Counted from the stretch's first letter, positions 52,158-62,204 are shown. The stretch is 64,000 nt of DNA from an uncultured Rhodobacterales bacterium (GCA_903845215.1 CAIMWI010000036.1:52978-116977), one strand, 5' to 3'. Notes: a model not told the origin generated them from the letters alone. Translations and numbers: made by a program.

Positions 52158-52173
52158 TAAAGTTAATACTTTA
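52158..52173. promoter_or_regulatory. Inverted repeat upstream of chvI
   Basis: TAAAGT-TAAT-ACTTTA. Confidence 0.4.
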
Positions 52174-52240
52174 TGGCTTTTTCGTGCCTTTTCCAACGAT
52201 TTCGGCAAAAAGGCGACAGACTGGGCCGCGCATTGCATTT

Positions 52241-52272
52241 GGTTGCGCTAACCTAAGGATGGTTGCGCTAAC
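52241..52272. promoter_or_regulatory. Tandem 12-bp direct repeats upstream of pckA
   Basis: GGTTGCGCTAAC at 52241-52252 and 52261-52272, period 20 bp. Confidence 0.6.
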
Positions 52273-52332
52273 GTCACAAATCAGCACTTTTCCCGTTTGA
52301 AATCTGCATGTTAAAGAGATTTTGCGCAGAAC

Positions 52333-52370
52333 CTGTTGGCCCGGGATCTGCGCGGCGGCTGTTGGCCCGG
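52333..52370. repeat. Second pair of 12-bp direct repeats in the pckA leader
   Basis: CTGTTGGCCCGG at 52333-52344 and 52359-52370. Confidence 0.6.
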
Positions 52371-52425
52371 CCGTCAGGGTTGCATTCAAGGGATTCGTCC
52401 TTTGGCGTTGAGAGGAGCTTGCAAA

Positions 52426-54021
52426 ATGGATGAGGGACGGGTGAATCCGGCCATGCGGCTGGAGCATCAGGGTATTTCGGGGCTGGGGCGCATCTATTAC
52501 AACCAGATCGAGCCTGCTTTGGTCAGTGCCGCCGTGCAGCGCGGCGAGGGCACGCTTGGCCTTGGCGGCGCGTTTTTGTGCGAAACGGGGCATTTCACCG
52601 GTCGCTCGCCCAAGGACAAGTTCGTGGTGCGCGGCCCTTCGGTCGAAGGGTCGATCTGGTGGGAAAACAACGCCCCCATGACCCCTGCCGCATTTGACCT
52701 GCTGTATGCCGACATGTTGGCCCATATGCAGGGCCGCGATTACTTTGTGCAGGACCTTTACGCTGGCGCCGACCCGATCCACCGCGTCGATGTGCGCATG
52801 GTGTCCGAACTTGCATGGCACGGCCTGTTCATCCGCCACCTGCTGCGCCGACCAGAGCGGGCCGAGCTTGACAGTTTCTTTCCCGATTGGACGGTGATCA
52901 ACTGCCCCTCGTTCAAAGCCGATCCCGCACGCCACGGATGTCGCAGCGAAACGGTGATTGCGCTGAACTTTGACGCCAAGCTGATCTTGATCGCCAACAC
53001 CGCCTATGCGGGCGAGAATAAGAAAGCGGTGTTTACCCTTCTGAACTACCTTTTGCCAGAAAAAGGCGTGATGGCCATGCATTGCAGCGCCAATCATGCC
53101 ATCGGCAATCCGGTCGACACGGCGGTGTTCTTTGGCCTGTCGGGCACGGGCAAAACCACGCTGTCAGCCGACCCGTCGCGCACGTTGATCGGCGATGATG
53201 AACACGGATGGAGCGATCGGGGCACCTTTAACTTTGAAGGCGGGTGTTACGCCAAAACCATCCACCTGTCGGCGCAGGCCGAGCCCGAGATTTTCGCCAC
53301 CACGCACCGCTTTGCGACCGTGGTGGAAAACATGGTTTATGATCCCGAAACCTTGGCACTTGATTTTGCCGATGACAGCCTGACGGCGAACACCCGCTGC
53401 GCTTATCCGCTGGGCTATATCTCGAACGCTTCGACCACGGGGTTGGGCGGGCATCCCAAGCATGTGGTGATGCTGACCTGCGATGCCTTTGGCGTCTTGC
53501 CGCCCATTGCGCGGCTTAGTCCGGCACAGGCGATGTATCACTTTTTGTCGGGCTTCACGTCGAAGGTGGCCGGGACAGAGCGGGGGGTGACAGAGCCGCA
53601 GCCGACCTTCTCGACCTGTTTTGGCGCGCCGTTCATGCCGCGCAGGCCAGAGGTTTACGGCAAGCTGCTGGAAGAAAAGATCGCCAAGCACGGGGCCACC
53701 TGTTGGCTGGTGAACACAGGCTGGACGGGCGGCGCCTACGGTGTGGGCCAGCGGATGCCGATCAAAGCCACACGCGCCTTGCTGGCGGCAGCTTTGGACG
53801 GGTCGCTGAACACCGCCACCTTTCGCAAAGATGCCAACTTTGGCTTTGAGGTGCCCGTCGCCATGACGGGGGTGGATGACGCCTTGCTAGACCCGCGCCA
53901 AACTTGGGGCCAAGCGTCAGATTATGACGCGCAGGCCCGTAAACTGGTGGCGATGTTTGCCGCCAACTTCGCACAATACCTGCCCTTTATCGACGACGAT
54001 GTGAAAGCCGCCGCCATCTAG
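52426..54021 (+). CDS. pckA: Phosphoenolpyruvate carboxykinase (ATP)
   Basis: [42 protein letters not shown]. Confidence 0.97.
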   Translation: MDEGRVNPAMRLEHQGISGLGRIYYNQIEPALVSAAVQRGEGTLGLGGAFLCETGHFTGRSPKDKFVVRGPSVEGSIWWENNAPMTPAAFDLLYADMLAHMQGRDYFVQDLYAGADPIHRVDVRMVSELAWHGLFIRHLLRRPERAELDSFFPDWTVINCPSFKADPARHGCRSETVIALNFDAKLILIANTAYAGENKKAVFTLLNYLLPEKGVMAMHCSANHAIGNPVDTAVFFGLSGTGKTTLSADPSRTLIGDDEHGWSDRGTFNFEGGCYAKTIHLSAQAEPEIFATTHRFATVVENMVYDPETLALDFADDSLTANTRCAYPLGYISNASTTGLGGHPKHVVMLTCDAFGVLPPIARLSPAQAMYHFLSGFTSKVAGTERGVTEPQPTFSTCFGAPFMPRRPEVYGKLLEEKIAKHGATCWLVNTGWTGGAYGVGQRMPIKATRALLAAALDGSLNTATFRKDANFGFEVPVAMTGVDDALLDPRQTWGQASDYDAQARKLVAMFAANFAQYLPFIDDDVKAAAI

Positions 54022-54776
54022 GCCATAATCGCCAGACGGGCCAAGTTCAGGCCCGTCAGCACCAGCAACACCTGCGTCCAGCGCCGAAAACGCTGTTGGT
54101 CAAGCCTGTCTTGCACCCAAGTGCCTGCCATCTGCCCAAGTTGCGCCGGCAAAGTCAGCGCCACCGAAAAGGCCCCCGTTTGCAACGTGATCACGCCGGA
54201 ATGGACATGGGCGAAAAGCAAGACAAAAGCGCCAATCAAGAAGACCACGCCCTGCACGCGCACCGTCTCGCGTTTGTCTGCGCCGATAGACAGCAGGTAC
54301 ACCAGCAAAGGCGGCCCCCATATCCCCGACAGCCCGCCATATAGCCCGCCGATCGCGCCCAAAATCCACTCTGCCCGCGTGCGATGCTGCAATTTCAGGG
54401 CCAACCGCAGGCCAGCCAGTTGTGCCACCGCAAAGGCCGTAATCGGCACGCCGAGAAGCAGCAAGAACAGGTTGTGCGGAATAACATAGACAAAGCCCGA
54501 AGAGACGAGGATGAACACCACGGTGGCCACCAGCATCCGCCAATAGGTGCGCATTGTGCCCAAAGCGGGCTGCAAACCTTGGCGAAAGGCTTGGGTCAGG
54601 TTGGTCACAAAAGTGGGCAGGATCAGTCCAGCCAGCGCAAGTTCGGGCGGCAGGAAGGATGAAAACGCCGCCATCATGATCATGGGCATGGCAAAACCAA
54701 TGGCGCCTTTCACAAAGCCTGCAAAAAGCGTGATCACCATCGCAGCCGCAAAAGCCGGGGTGGAGAGGTTGGCCAT
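54018..54776 (-). CDS. TSUP/TauE-SafE family membrane transporter
   Basis: [43 protein letters not shown]. Confidence 0.87.
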   Translation of the reverse strand: MANLSTPAFAAAMVITLFAGFVKGAIGFAMPMIMMAAFSSFLPPELALAGLILPTFVTNLTQAFRQGLQPALGTMRTYWRMLVATVVFILVSSGFVYVIPHNLFLLLLGVPITAFAVAQLAGLRLALKLQHRTRAEWILGAIGGLYGGLSGIWGPPLLVYLLSIGADKRETVRVQGVVFLIGAFVLLFAHVHSGVITLQTGAFSVALTLPAQLGQMAGTWVQDRLDQQRFRRWTQVLLVLTGLNLARLAIMA

Positions 54777-54863
54777 AAAGAACTCCACACACGGGTTTTA
54801 ACGCGGGATGGTGGCAAAGGTAAGCGTCGCCTCATTGGGTTATATTGCTGCGCCTTGAGGCTA

Positions 54864-54873
54864 TTTTGCAAAA
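54864..54873. promoter_or_regulatory. TTTTGCAAAA palindrome upstream of mcd (ScfR/RamB-type element)
   Basis: TTTTGCAAAA, 65 bp before the mcd ATG. Confidence 0.45.
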
Positions 54874-54937
54874 TATTATTGCGCTGCAACTGCAAACGCG
54901 CTAGGTGAGCTGGAAATGTAGAATCCCCGAGGGTGCC

Positions 54938-56602
54938 ATGTCTCACGATGGTCAAGATCTGTCTGTAACGCCGCTTTTGTCGAACTTGATCGCCGTGACC
55001 GGCCCGGCCTTGGCCGAGGCGCAGGCCCATTTGGCCGTGGCCCGTCAGGCCTTGGCCGCGCGGGTGACAGTGGCGGGCAAAGTCTCGTCATCGGCAATGG
55101 ATCAGCACCAATATGCAGCGCATGGGCTGGCATGGCTTGCAACCTATGTGGAATCGTTGACCCAACTGCGCCAATGGGCGCAATCGCTGTCCGACCAAGG
55201 CAAGCTGACGGATATGGAAGGCCTGATCCTGCAGCTGGGCTTTGGCGAATACCTTGCCCAAATTTCAGGCGGCATCGCCATGAGCCAGAACGAAGTGGCC
55301 CGCGCCGCCGACCTGGGGATTGCCCCTTACCTGCCAGGCCCCGAAGCCCAAGCCCTGATCGCCGCCGCAGGCGACGGCGCCAAGATGCGGCTTGTGGCTT
55401 TGATGCGGGCGCAAAACGGGGTGTCGACCTTTGGCGCCTCGGGCTTGGATGACGAGCTTGAGATGATCCGCGATCAGTTCCGCCGCTTTGCGGATGAAGA
55501 GGTGGCCCCCTTTGCCCATGGCTGGCATCTGAAAGATGAGCTGATCCCGCTGGAAATCATCACCAAACTTGCCGAAATGGGTGTGTTTGGCCTGACCATT
55601 CCCGAAGAACACGGCGGCTTTGGCTTGCCAAAATCTGCGATGGTCGTGGTGTCGGAAGAACTGTCGCGCGGCTATATCGGCGTGGGGTCTTTGGGCACGC
55701 GCAGCGAAATTGCGGCAGAGTTGATCCTGTGCGGGGGGACAGATGCGCAAAAGGCCTATTGGCTGCCCAAACTGGCCAGCGCCGAGATTTTGCCGACGGC
55801 GGTGTTCACCGAACCGAATACCGGTTCCGACCTTGGCGCTTTGCGCACCCGCGCGGTGCAAGAGGGCGACGATTGGCGGGTGACGGGCAACAAGACATGG
55901 ATCACCCACGCCTCGCGCGCGCATGTGATGATGCTGATGGCGCGCACCGATCCCGACACCAAGGATTACCGCGGCCTAAGTATGTTTCTGGCCGAAAAGA
56001 CCCCCGGCACGGACGAGCACCCCTTCCCCACCCCGGGCATGACCGGCGGCGAGATTGAAGTTTTGGGCTACCGTGGCATGAAAGAATATGAACTCGCCTT
56101 TGACGGCTTTGCCGTGAAGGGGGAAAACCTTTTGGGCGGGGTGACGGGGCAGGGTTTCAAGCAGTTGATGCAAACCTTTGAATCAGCGCGCATCCAAACC
56201 GCCGCGCGCGCTGTTGGCGTGGCGCAGGCCGCGATGGAAACCGCGATGCGCTATGCCAGCGACCGCATTGCTTTTGGCAAACCCTTGATCGACTTCCCGC
56301 GCGTGGCGGCGAAGCTCGCGATGATGGCGGTGGAAATTGCCATTGCACGCCAGATCACCTATTTCGCGGCGCGGCAAAAAGATTTGGGCAAGCGTTGTGA
56401 CCTTGAAGCCGGGATGTCAAAGCTATTGGCTGCACGGGTGGCGTGGTCTGCGGCGGATAACGGGGTGCAGATCCACGGCGGCAACGGCTTTGCGCTGGAA
56501 TATGTCGCCAGCCGCTTGCTGTGTGATGCGCGGATCCTGTCGATCTTTGAAGGGGCCGCCGAAATTCAGGCCCATGTGATCGCCCGCCGCCTGTTGGATT
56601 AA
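54938..56602 (+). CDS. mcd: (2S)-Methylsuccinyl-CoA dehydrogenase (acyl-CoA dehydrogenase with long N-terminal extension)
   Basis: About 170-aa N-terminal domain before the ACAD fold (FTEPNTGSDLGALRT, GGNGFALEY...ILSIFEGAAEIQAHVIARRLL). Confidence 0.85.
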   Translation: MSHDGQDLSVTPLLSNLIAVTGPALAEAQAHLAVARQALAARVTVAGKVSSSAMDQHQYAAHGLAWLATYVESLTQLRQWAQSLSDQGKLTDMEGLILQLGFGEYLAQISGGIAMSQNEVARAADLGIAPYLPGPEAQALIAAAGDGAKMRLVALMRAQNGVSTFGASGLDDELEMIRDQFRRFADEEVAPFAHGWHLKDELIPLEIITKLAEMGVFGLTIPEEHGGFGLPKSAMVVVSEELSRGYIGVGSLGTRSEIAAELILCGGTDAQKAYWLPKLASAEILPTAVFTEPNTGSDLGALRTRAVQEGDDWRVTGNKTWITHASRAHVMMLMARTDPDTKDYRGLSMFLAEKTPGTDEHPFPTPGMTGGEIEVLGYRGMKEYELAFDGFAVKGENLLGGVTGQGFKQLMQTFESARIQTAARAVGVAQAAMETAMRYASDRIAFGKPLIDFPRVAAKLAMMAVEIAIARQITYFAARQKDLGKRCDLEAGMSKLLAARVAWSAADNGVQIHGGNGFALEYVASRLLCDARILSIFEGAAEIQAHVIARRLLD

Positions 56603-56652
56603 CTCCGCTGTTGCCCTATCTAGGCCCCGACAGGCTTTAAACAGAGGGCATT

Positions 56653-57669
56653 ATGAGCGAACAAAAGATTGCACTGATCACCGGCGTATCTGGCTTTATC
56701 GCCAAACACGTTACTTTGCGGTTCTTGCAAGCCGGATGGGCAGTGCGCGGCACCCTGCGCAGCCTTGATCGGGCCGAAGAGGTGCGTCAGGCCCTATCCC
56801 CGCATCTGACCAAGGCAGCTTTGGCCAACCTTAGCTTTGCCAAAGCCGACCTGACCCATGACGATGGCTGGGCCGAGGCGGCACGGGGCGCTGATGTGCT
56901 GGTGCACATGGCCTCGCCCTTTCCCATGGCGCAGCCCAAAGACCCTGCCGACCTGATCAACCCCGCCGTCCAAGGCACCCTGCGCGCCCTGCGTTTTGCC
57001 TATGCGGCGGGGATCAGGCGGGCAGTTTTGACCTCGTCTATCGTGGCGGTCTATGACGAAGGCAAAAGCAGCATTCAAGACGAGTCTGATTGGTGCGACC
57101 TGAACGCCCCTGGAACCACGGCCTATGCCAAATCCAAAACCTTGGCTGAGCGGGCGGCGTGGGATTTCGTGACATCCGCGCCTGATCTGGCGCTGACCTG
57201 CATAAACCCCGGGCTGGTTTTGGGGCAACCGCTGGATCGGCATGTCGGCACCTCGCTGAACCTTGTTAAACGGTTGCTGGGCGGGCGCGACCCGATGGTG
57301 CCGATGCTTGGGTTTGAATGTGTTGATGTGCGCGACGTGGCCGAAATGCACCTGCGTGCGGCGGAACGGCCGGAAACGGCGGGCAAGCGGTATCTGGCGG
57401 CGGCAGGCAGCATGACGATGCCCCAGATGGCAGGGCTGTTGAAAGCCGCCCACCCCAAGCGCCGCATCGCAACCAAGGTCGCGCCGATGATCGTGCTGCG
57501 CCTGCTGGCGCTGTTTGATCCAGCGGTCAAGGGCGTGTTGCCATTGGTGGGCCGTATCCCGCAGATGTCAAACGCCCGCGCAAAGGCGGACATGGGGATG
57601 CAGTTTACCTCCCCCGTCGATGCCCTGACGGCCAGTGCCGATTGGCTTTTGGCGCAAGGCGAGGTTTAG
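56653..57669 (+). CDS. NAD(P)-dependent extended SDR (dihydroflavonol reductase-like)
   Basis: ALITGVSGFIAKHVTLRFLQAGWAVRGTLRS; YAKSKTLAE. Confidence 0.85.
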   Translation: MSEQKIALITGVSGFIAKHVTLRFLQAGWAVRGTLRSLDRAEEVRQALSPHLTKAALANLSFAKADLTHDDGWAEAARGADVLVHMASPFPMAQPKDPADLINPAVQGTLRALRFAYAAGIRRAVLTSSIVAVYDEGKSSIQDESDWCDLNAPGTTAYAKSKTLAERAAWDFVTSAPDLALTCINPGLVLGQPLDRHVGTSLNLVKRLLGGRDPMVPMLGFECVDVRDVAEMHLRAAERPETAGKRYLAAAGSMTMPQMAGLLKAAHPKRRIATKVAPMIVLRLLALFDPAVKGVLPLVGRIPQMSNARAKADMGMQFTSPVDALTASADWLLAQGEV

Positions 57670-58694
57670 GGGCGAAAGGTGTCGGGGATCGTATCTTTCC
57701 CCTCTAGCACCAGATCACAGATCAGGCGGGCGGTTTCGATCGCCGTGCCAAAGCCGATCTTGAAGCCGCCGTTGACCACAAAATGCCCCGCCCGCTTGGG
57801 CCAAGCGCCGATCAACGGGCCACGGCTGGCAGCGCGGGGCCGCAGTCCGGCCCAGCGGGCGATTTCGGGGGCATCGCGCAGCACGGGCAGGGCTGCGCGG
57901 GCGCGGGCGATCAGGGTGTCGCATTGGGCATCGGTCGCCAGATCGACCCATTGGTTTTCGGTGGTAGAGCCTATGGCGATGGTGCCATCGGCATGGGGCA
58001 CGATGTGCAGCCCGTCGATGAACAGTTGCGGGCGGGTTTCGTAACCCGACACACGCAGTAAAACCGCCTGCCCCTTGACCCCGCGCCCGACGGCTTGGCC
58101 AAGGTCTTGGCTTAAGGCCGCAAGCCCTTCGGCCCCGGTGGCCCAGATGACAGCGCCGTCATCGGGGGCGTCGCCCAACACAATCTGCGCCCCTTTCGCC
58201 CGCAGCGCTGCTGCCAGCGACGCAAGGGCCAGTTTGGGGTTGATGCGGGCGGAAAGCGTGTCGTGGATCATCAGCCCCGATGGCGTTACGGGTTCCCAAT
58301 CATGCCCCGTGGCCGCAACAACCTGCCACACCGCTTGCCCCTGCCAAAGCTGCGCCGCCCCTTCGGCGCGGGTTTGGGCGAGGGTGACGGCTTGGGCATC
58401 CTCCAAAGGCTGCAAGCGGCCGATCCGCCCATAGCCACTGGGCAGGGCCGAAACCGCTTCAACCCCCGCCCACCACGCGGAAGCGCGCAAAAGGCTTTGC
58501 AGTTGAAAGGCCTTCACAGGGTTCCAACCCTCGGGCGTGTGCGGTGTCAGCGCGCCCACAAGCCCGCCGCTGGCCCCTGCGCCGATGTGGCGGCTTTCCA
58601 CCACGCGCACCTTTGCGCCGCGTAAGACCGCCTCCCATGCCACCGAAAGGCCAAAGATCCCGCCGCCGCGAATGGTCAGATCCACCCTTGTCAT
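57666..58694 (-). CDS. FAD-dependent oxidoreductase, MnmC C-terminal-domain-like
   Basis: LTIRGGGIFGLSVAWEAVLRGAKVRVVESRHIGAGASGG; beside mnmD. Confidence 0.75.
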   Translation of the reverse strand: MTRVDLTIRGGGIFGLSVAWEAVLRGAKVRVVESRHIGAGASGGLVGALTPHTPEGWNPVKAFQLQSLLRASAWWAGVEAVSALPSGYGRIGRLQPLEDAQAVTLAQTRAEGAAQLWQGQAVWQVVAATGHDWEPVTPSGLMIHDTLSARINPKLALASLAAALRAKGAQIVLGDAPDDGAVIWATGAEGLAALSQDLGQAVGRGVKGQAVLLRVSGYETRPQLFIDGLHIVPHADGTIAIGSTTENQWVDLATDAQCDTLIARARAALPVLRDAPEIARWAGLRPRAASRGPLIGAWPKRAGHFVVNGGFKIGFGTAIETARLICDLVLEGKDTIPDTFRP

Positions 58695-58740
58695 TCTTGA
58701 TGCCCTTGCCCATGGTCCGCGCCAAAAGGGCATAGGGCAA

Positions 58741-59406
58741 ATGGCAGGCAGTGAACAGGCACAAGGTCTGGCGTGGTTAGAGGGCGGCGTGCCTGTATCG
58801 GTGCGCTTTGACGATCCGTATTTCTCGCTGGCGGGGGGGCTTGCAGAAACAGGGCATGTGTTCTTGGCCGGCAACGGGTTGCCGCAGCGGTTGCGGGTGG
58901 GATTTCACATTGCCGAACTGGGGTTTGGGACGGGGTTGAACCTGCTGGCCACCCATCTTTTGGCCCCAGATCTGCCGCTGCGCTATACCTCGTTTGAGGC
59001 CTATCCCATCACCGCCGACGAGATGGCCCGCGCCCATGCCGCCTTTCCCCAAGCGCAAGCGGTGGCAGGGCCGCTGGTGGCGGCTTGGGCCAAGGGACAG
59101 CGGCAGTTTCGCTTGGGCGCGATTGAGGTCTGTGTGATCGAAGGCGACGCCCGCACCGCCCTGCCCGCGTGGGACGGCTTTGCCGATGCGTGGTATCTGG
59201 ACGGCTTTTCTCCAGCCAAGAACCCCGAGCTTTGGGGGGAGGATTTGCTGAATCACGTTGCCCGTCACACCGCCAAGGGCGGCACCTTTGCCACCTACAC
59301 CGCCGCTGGCCATGTGCGGCGGGCCTTGCAAGCGGCGGGCTTTGTCGTCACACGCCAGCCAGGATTTTCCCGCAAGCGCCATATGACCACAGGACAATTG
59401 CCATGA
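58741..59406 (+). CDS. mnmD: tRNA (mnm5s2U34) methyltransferase MnmD
   Basis: FHIAELGFGTGLNLLATHLL, DAWYLDGFSPAKNPELWGEDLL. Confidence 0.88.
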   Translation: MAGSEQAQGLAWLEGGVPVSVRFDDPYFSLAGGLAETGHVFLAGNGLPQRLRVGFHIAELGFGTGLNLLATHLLAPDLPLRYTSFEAYPITADEMARAHAAFPQAQAVAGPLVAAWAKGQRQFRLGAIEVCVIEGDARTALPAWDGFADAWYLDGFSPAKNPELWGEDLLNHVARHTAKGGTFATYTAAGHVRRALQAAGFVVTRQPGFSRKRHMTTGQLP

Positions 59407-60269
59407 CCCGCGCACCCACCTTGGGCATCTGGCTGATGATCGCCGCCGTGTTTTCGTTCGCCGTGCAAGATGGCTTTTCGCGCTATCTGGCCGAGACATA
59501 CAACACCCAGATGGTGGTGATGGTGCGCTATTGGGTCTTTGCGGCCTTTGTCATCGTGCTGGCCTTTCGCCGCCCCGAGGGGTTGGCCGCGATTAAGTCG
59601 ACCAAACTGCACTGGCACGTCCTGCGCGCCGTGCTGCTGGTGGCCGAGATTTGCGTGATGGTCTATGCCTATACGCTGATCGGGCTAATCCAAAGCCTTG
59701 CGATCTTTACCATTTGCCCGCTGTTCGTGGTGGCCATGTCTGGCCCCGTCTTGGGCGAAAAGATGAGCGTAAAGCGCTGGTTGGCGGTGGCAATCGGCTG
59801 TGTCGGGGTGCTGGTGATCTTGCGACCGGGGGCGGGGGTGTTCACATGGGCGGCGCTGTTGCCTGTGGCCTCGGCCTTTATGTTTGCGCTGTATTCGGTG
59901 CTGACACGGCTGACCACGCGCGGCGAGCCGTTCTTTGCCGCGTTCTTCTGGCCGCCCGTCATTGGCTTTGTGCTGTCAACACTCATCGGCCTGCCGCATT
60001 GGCAAAGTGTGGCGCCGTTTGATTGGGTCTATCTGATGGCCTATGCGGTGGTTTGCGTCATTTCAAACTGGCTGTTGCAAAAGACGTATGAGGTGGCAGA
60101 AGCCTCGGTCGTGCAGCCCTTTGCCTATTTCCAGATTGTCTTTGTCACCGTGATTGGCATCGTGATCTACGGCGAGGTGTTGCGGCCAGAAGTCGCGATT
60201 GGCGCTACGATTGTTGTGCTGGCGGGGCTTTACGCGCTGACCCAAGCGCGCAAAGGCGCATCCGCATGA
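59403..60269 (+). CDS. DMT/EamA-family transporter (copy 1)
   Basis: 10-TM EamA repeats; ATGA overlap with mnmD. Confidence 0.88.
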   Translation: MTRAPTLGIWLMIAAVFSFAVQDGFSRYLAETYNTQMVVMVRYWVFAAFVIVLAFRRPEGLAAIKSTKLHWHVLRAVLLVAEICVMVYAYTLIGLIQSLAIFTICPLFVVAMSGPVLGEKMSVKRWLAVAIGCVGVLVILRPGAGVFTWAALLPVASAFMFALYSVLTRLTTRGEPFFAAFFWPPVIGFVLSTLIGLPHWQSVAPFDWVYLMAYAVVCVISNWLLQKTYEVAEASVVQPFAYFQIVFVTVIGIVIYGEVLRPEVAIGATIVVLAGLYALTQARKGASA

Positions 60270-61138
60270 CCGAGCAGAACACGCAGCGCGGCATTTGGAT
60301 GATGGTGCTGACGACGCTGATCTTTTCGGCGCAAGACGGGGTGACGCGGCATTTGACCATGCAGTACCCCGTGCAAATGGTGGTCATGCTGCGCTTTTGG
60401 TTCTTTGCGCTGTTTGTCATTTGGCTGTCAGCGCGCCAAGCGGGCGGATTGCGCGCCGCCGTGCGCACGCGCCAAGCGCCCTTACATATTGCGCGCGGCC
60501 TGATGCTGGTCGGGCAGATTTGCATGACGGGTCTGGCCTTTGCCCACAACGGCCTGATCGAGACGCATTCGCTGTTGACCAGCTACCCCTTGATGGTCGC
60601 CGCCCTGTCTGGCCCTTTCTTGGGCGAAAAGGTCGGCTGGCGGCGGTGGACGGCGATCTTGTTGGGCTTTAGCGGCATTTTGGTGATGCTGCGACCGGGG
60701 CTTTCGGTGTTTTCGATCTGGTCGGTACTGCCACTGCTGGCGGCGTTGATATTTGCCGTCTACTCGCTGCTGACACGCTATGCCGCGCGGCAAGATAAGG
60801 CGCAGGTCAGTTTCTTTTGGACGGGCGTGGTGGGGGCTGTGGGCATGTCGTTCTTTGGCCTGCCTGTCTGGACCATGATGGCGCCGATGGATTGGGGCTG
60901 GATGCTGGTGTTGTGCTGCACCTCTTGCGCGGGGCATTACTGCCTGATCCGCGCCTATGATCTGGCCGAAGCCAGTGCGGTGCAGCCCTTTGCCTATTTG
61001 CAACTGGTGTTTATCGGGCTTTTGGGGATTTTTCTGTTTCACGAAACGCTGCGGGTCAGTGTGATCTTCGGGTCAGCCATTGTGATTGCGGCGGGGTTGT
61101 TCACGCTGTGGCGGCAAAGGGTGACGGGGCGGGGATGA
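60266..61138 (+). CDS. DMT/EamA-family transporter (copy 2)
   Basis: Paralogous to the upstream gene; ATGA overlap. Confidence 0.88.
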   Translation: MTEQNTQRGIWMMVLTTLIFSAQDGVTRHLTMQYPVQMVVMLRFWFFALFVIWLSARQAGGLRAAVRTRQAPLHIARGLMLVGQICMTGLAFAHNGLIETHSLLTSYPLMVAALSGPFLGEKVGWRRWTAILLGFSGILVMLRPGLSVFSIWSVLPLLAALIFAVYSLLTRYAARQDKAQVSFFWTGVVGAVGMSFFGLPVWTMMAPMDWGWMLVLCCTSCAGHYCLIRAYDLAEASAVQPFAYLQLVFIGLLGIFLFHETLRVSVIFGSAIVIAAGLFTLWRQRVTGRG

Positions 61139-61185
61139 AAGGGCGCGGGGGTGATGGGGTTTCCTTTTGCCGGCAATTGACCATA

Positions 61186-61200
61186 TTAGAACCATTCCAA
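61186..61200. promoter_or_regulatory. Candidate iron-control element (Irr box) before mbfA
   Basis: TTAGAA-CCA-TTCCAA, 15 bp upstream of ATG. Confidence 0.5.
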
Positions 61201-61214
61201 TTTAGGGGCGCACC

Positions 61215-62192
61215 ATGATCTCTAGCTTCACCCAACGCCGCCGCTTTTCTGACCTTTCAGAACAAGATGTTCTGGCCCTTGCCATATCGTCTGAAGAAGA
61301 CGACGCGCGGATTTATCGCACCTATGGCCAGATGCTGCGGGCTGATTACCCCGCCTCGGCCCAAGTCTTCGACGCCATGGCCGTGGAAGAAGATGGCCAC
61401 CGCCAATTGCTGATCGACATGCACCGCAAACGCTTTGGCGAGGTGATACCGCTGATCCGGCGCGAACATGTGGCGGGTTTTCACGCGCGCCGCCCGATCT
61501 GGCTGACCAAAAACCTGTCGCTGGACACGATTCGCGGCGAAGCCTCGGGGATGGAGGCGCAGGCGGCCAAGTTCTACACGCTTGCGGCGGGGCGCACGTC
61601 AGATGCGGCCACCCGCAAACTGCTGGGCGATCTGGCGGCGGCAGAGGCGGGGCATGAAAAATCCGCCGTCGGGTTAGAGGCGCAGCTTTTGTCGGGCGAT
61701 GCACGCGCGCAAGAAGACGCAGGCGCGCGGCGGCAGTTTATACTAACTTGGGTGCAGCCGGGGCTTGCGGGGTTGATGGATGGGTCAGTATCCACCCTGG
61801 CGCCGATTTTCGCCACGGCCTTTGCCACGCAAAACACCCACACCACGCTGCTGGTGGGGCTTGCCGCCTCGGTCGGGGCGGGTATTTCGATGGGGTTTAC
61901 CGAAGCCGCGCATGATGACGGGGTGCTGTCAGGGCGGGGCAGTCCGCTTAAGCGGGGGCTGGCTTCGGGGGTGATGACCACCTTGGGCGGGTTGGGCCAT
62001 GCGCTGCCGTATCTTTTGGCAGATTTCTGGACGGCGACGATCTTGGCGATGGCCGTCGTCTTTGTGGAACTTTGGGCGATTGCCTGGATTCAGAACCGCT
62101 ATATGGAAACGCCCTTTGTGCGCGCGGCCTTGCAGGTGGTGCTGGGCGGGGCTTTGGTCTTCGCGGCTGGCGTGTTGATCGGGGGCGGTTGA
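61215..62192 (+). CDS. mbfA: Membrane-bound ferritin-like/VIT1 protein MbfA (iron exporter)
   Basis: N-terminal ferritin-like domain (SSEEDDARIYRTYG, AVEEDGHRQLL, AAEAGHEKSAV) plus VIT1 TM domain (GLMDGSVSTLAPIFATAF). Confidence 0.88.
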   Translation: MISSFTQRRRFSDLSEQDVLALAISSEEDDARIYRTYGQMLRADYPASAQVFDAMAVEEDGHRQLLIDMHRKRFGEVIPLIRREHVAGFHARRPIWLTKNLSLDTIRGEASGMEAQAAKFYTLAAGRTSDAATRKLLGDLAAAEAGHEKSAVGLEAQLLSGDARAQEDAGARRQFILTWVQPGLAGLMDGSVSTLAPIFATAFATQNTHTTLLVGLAASVGAGISMGFTEAAHDDGVLSGRGSPLKRGLASGVMTTLGGLGHALPYLLADFWTATILAMAVVFVELWAIAWIQNRYMETPFVRAALQVVLGGALVFAAGVLIGGG

Positions 62193-62204
62193 CGTCTTCC
62201 AAGC

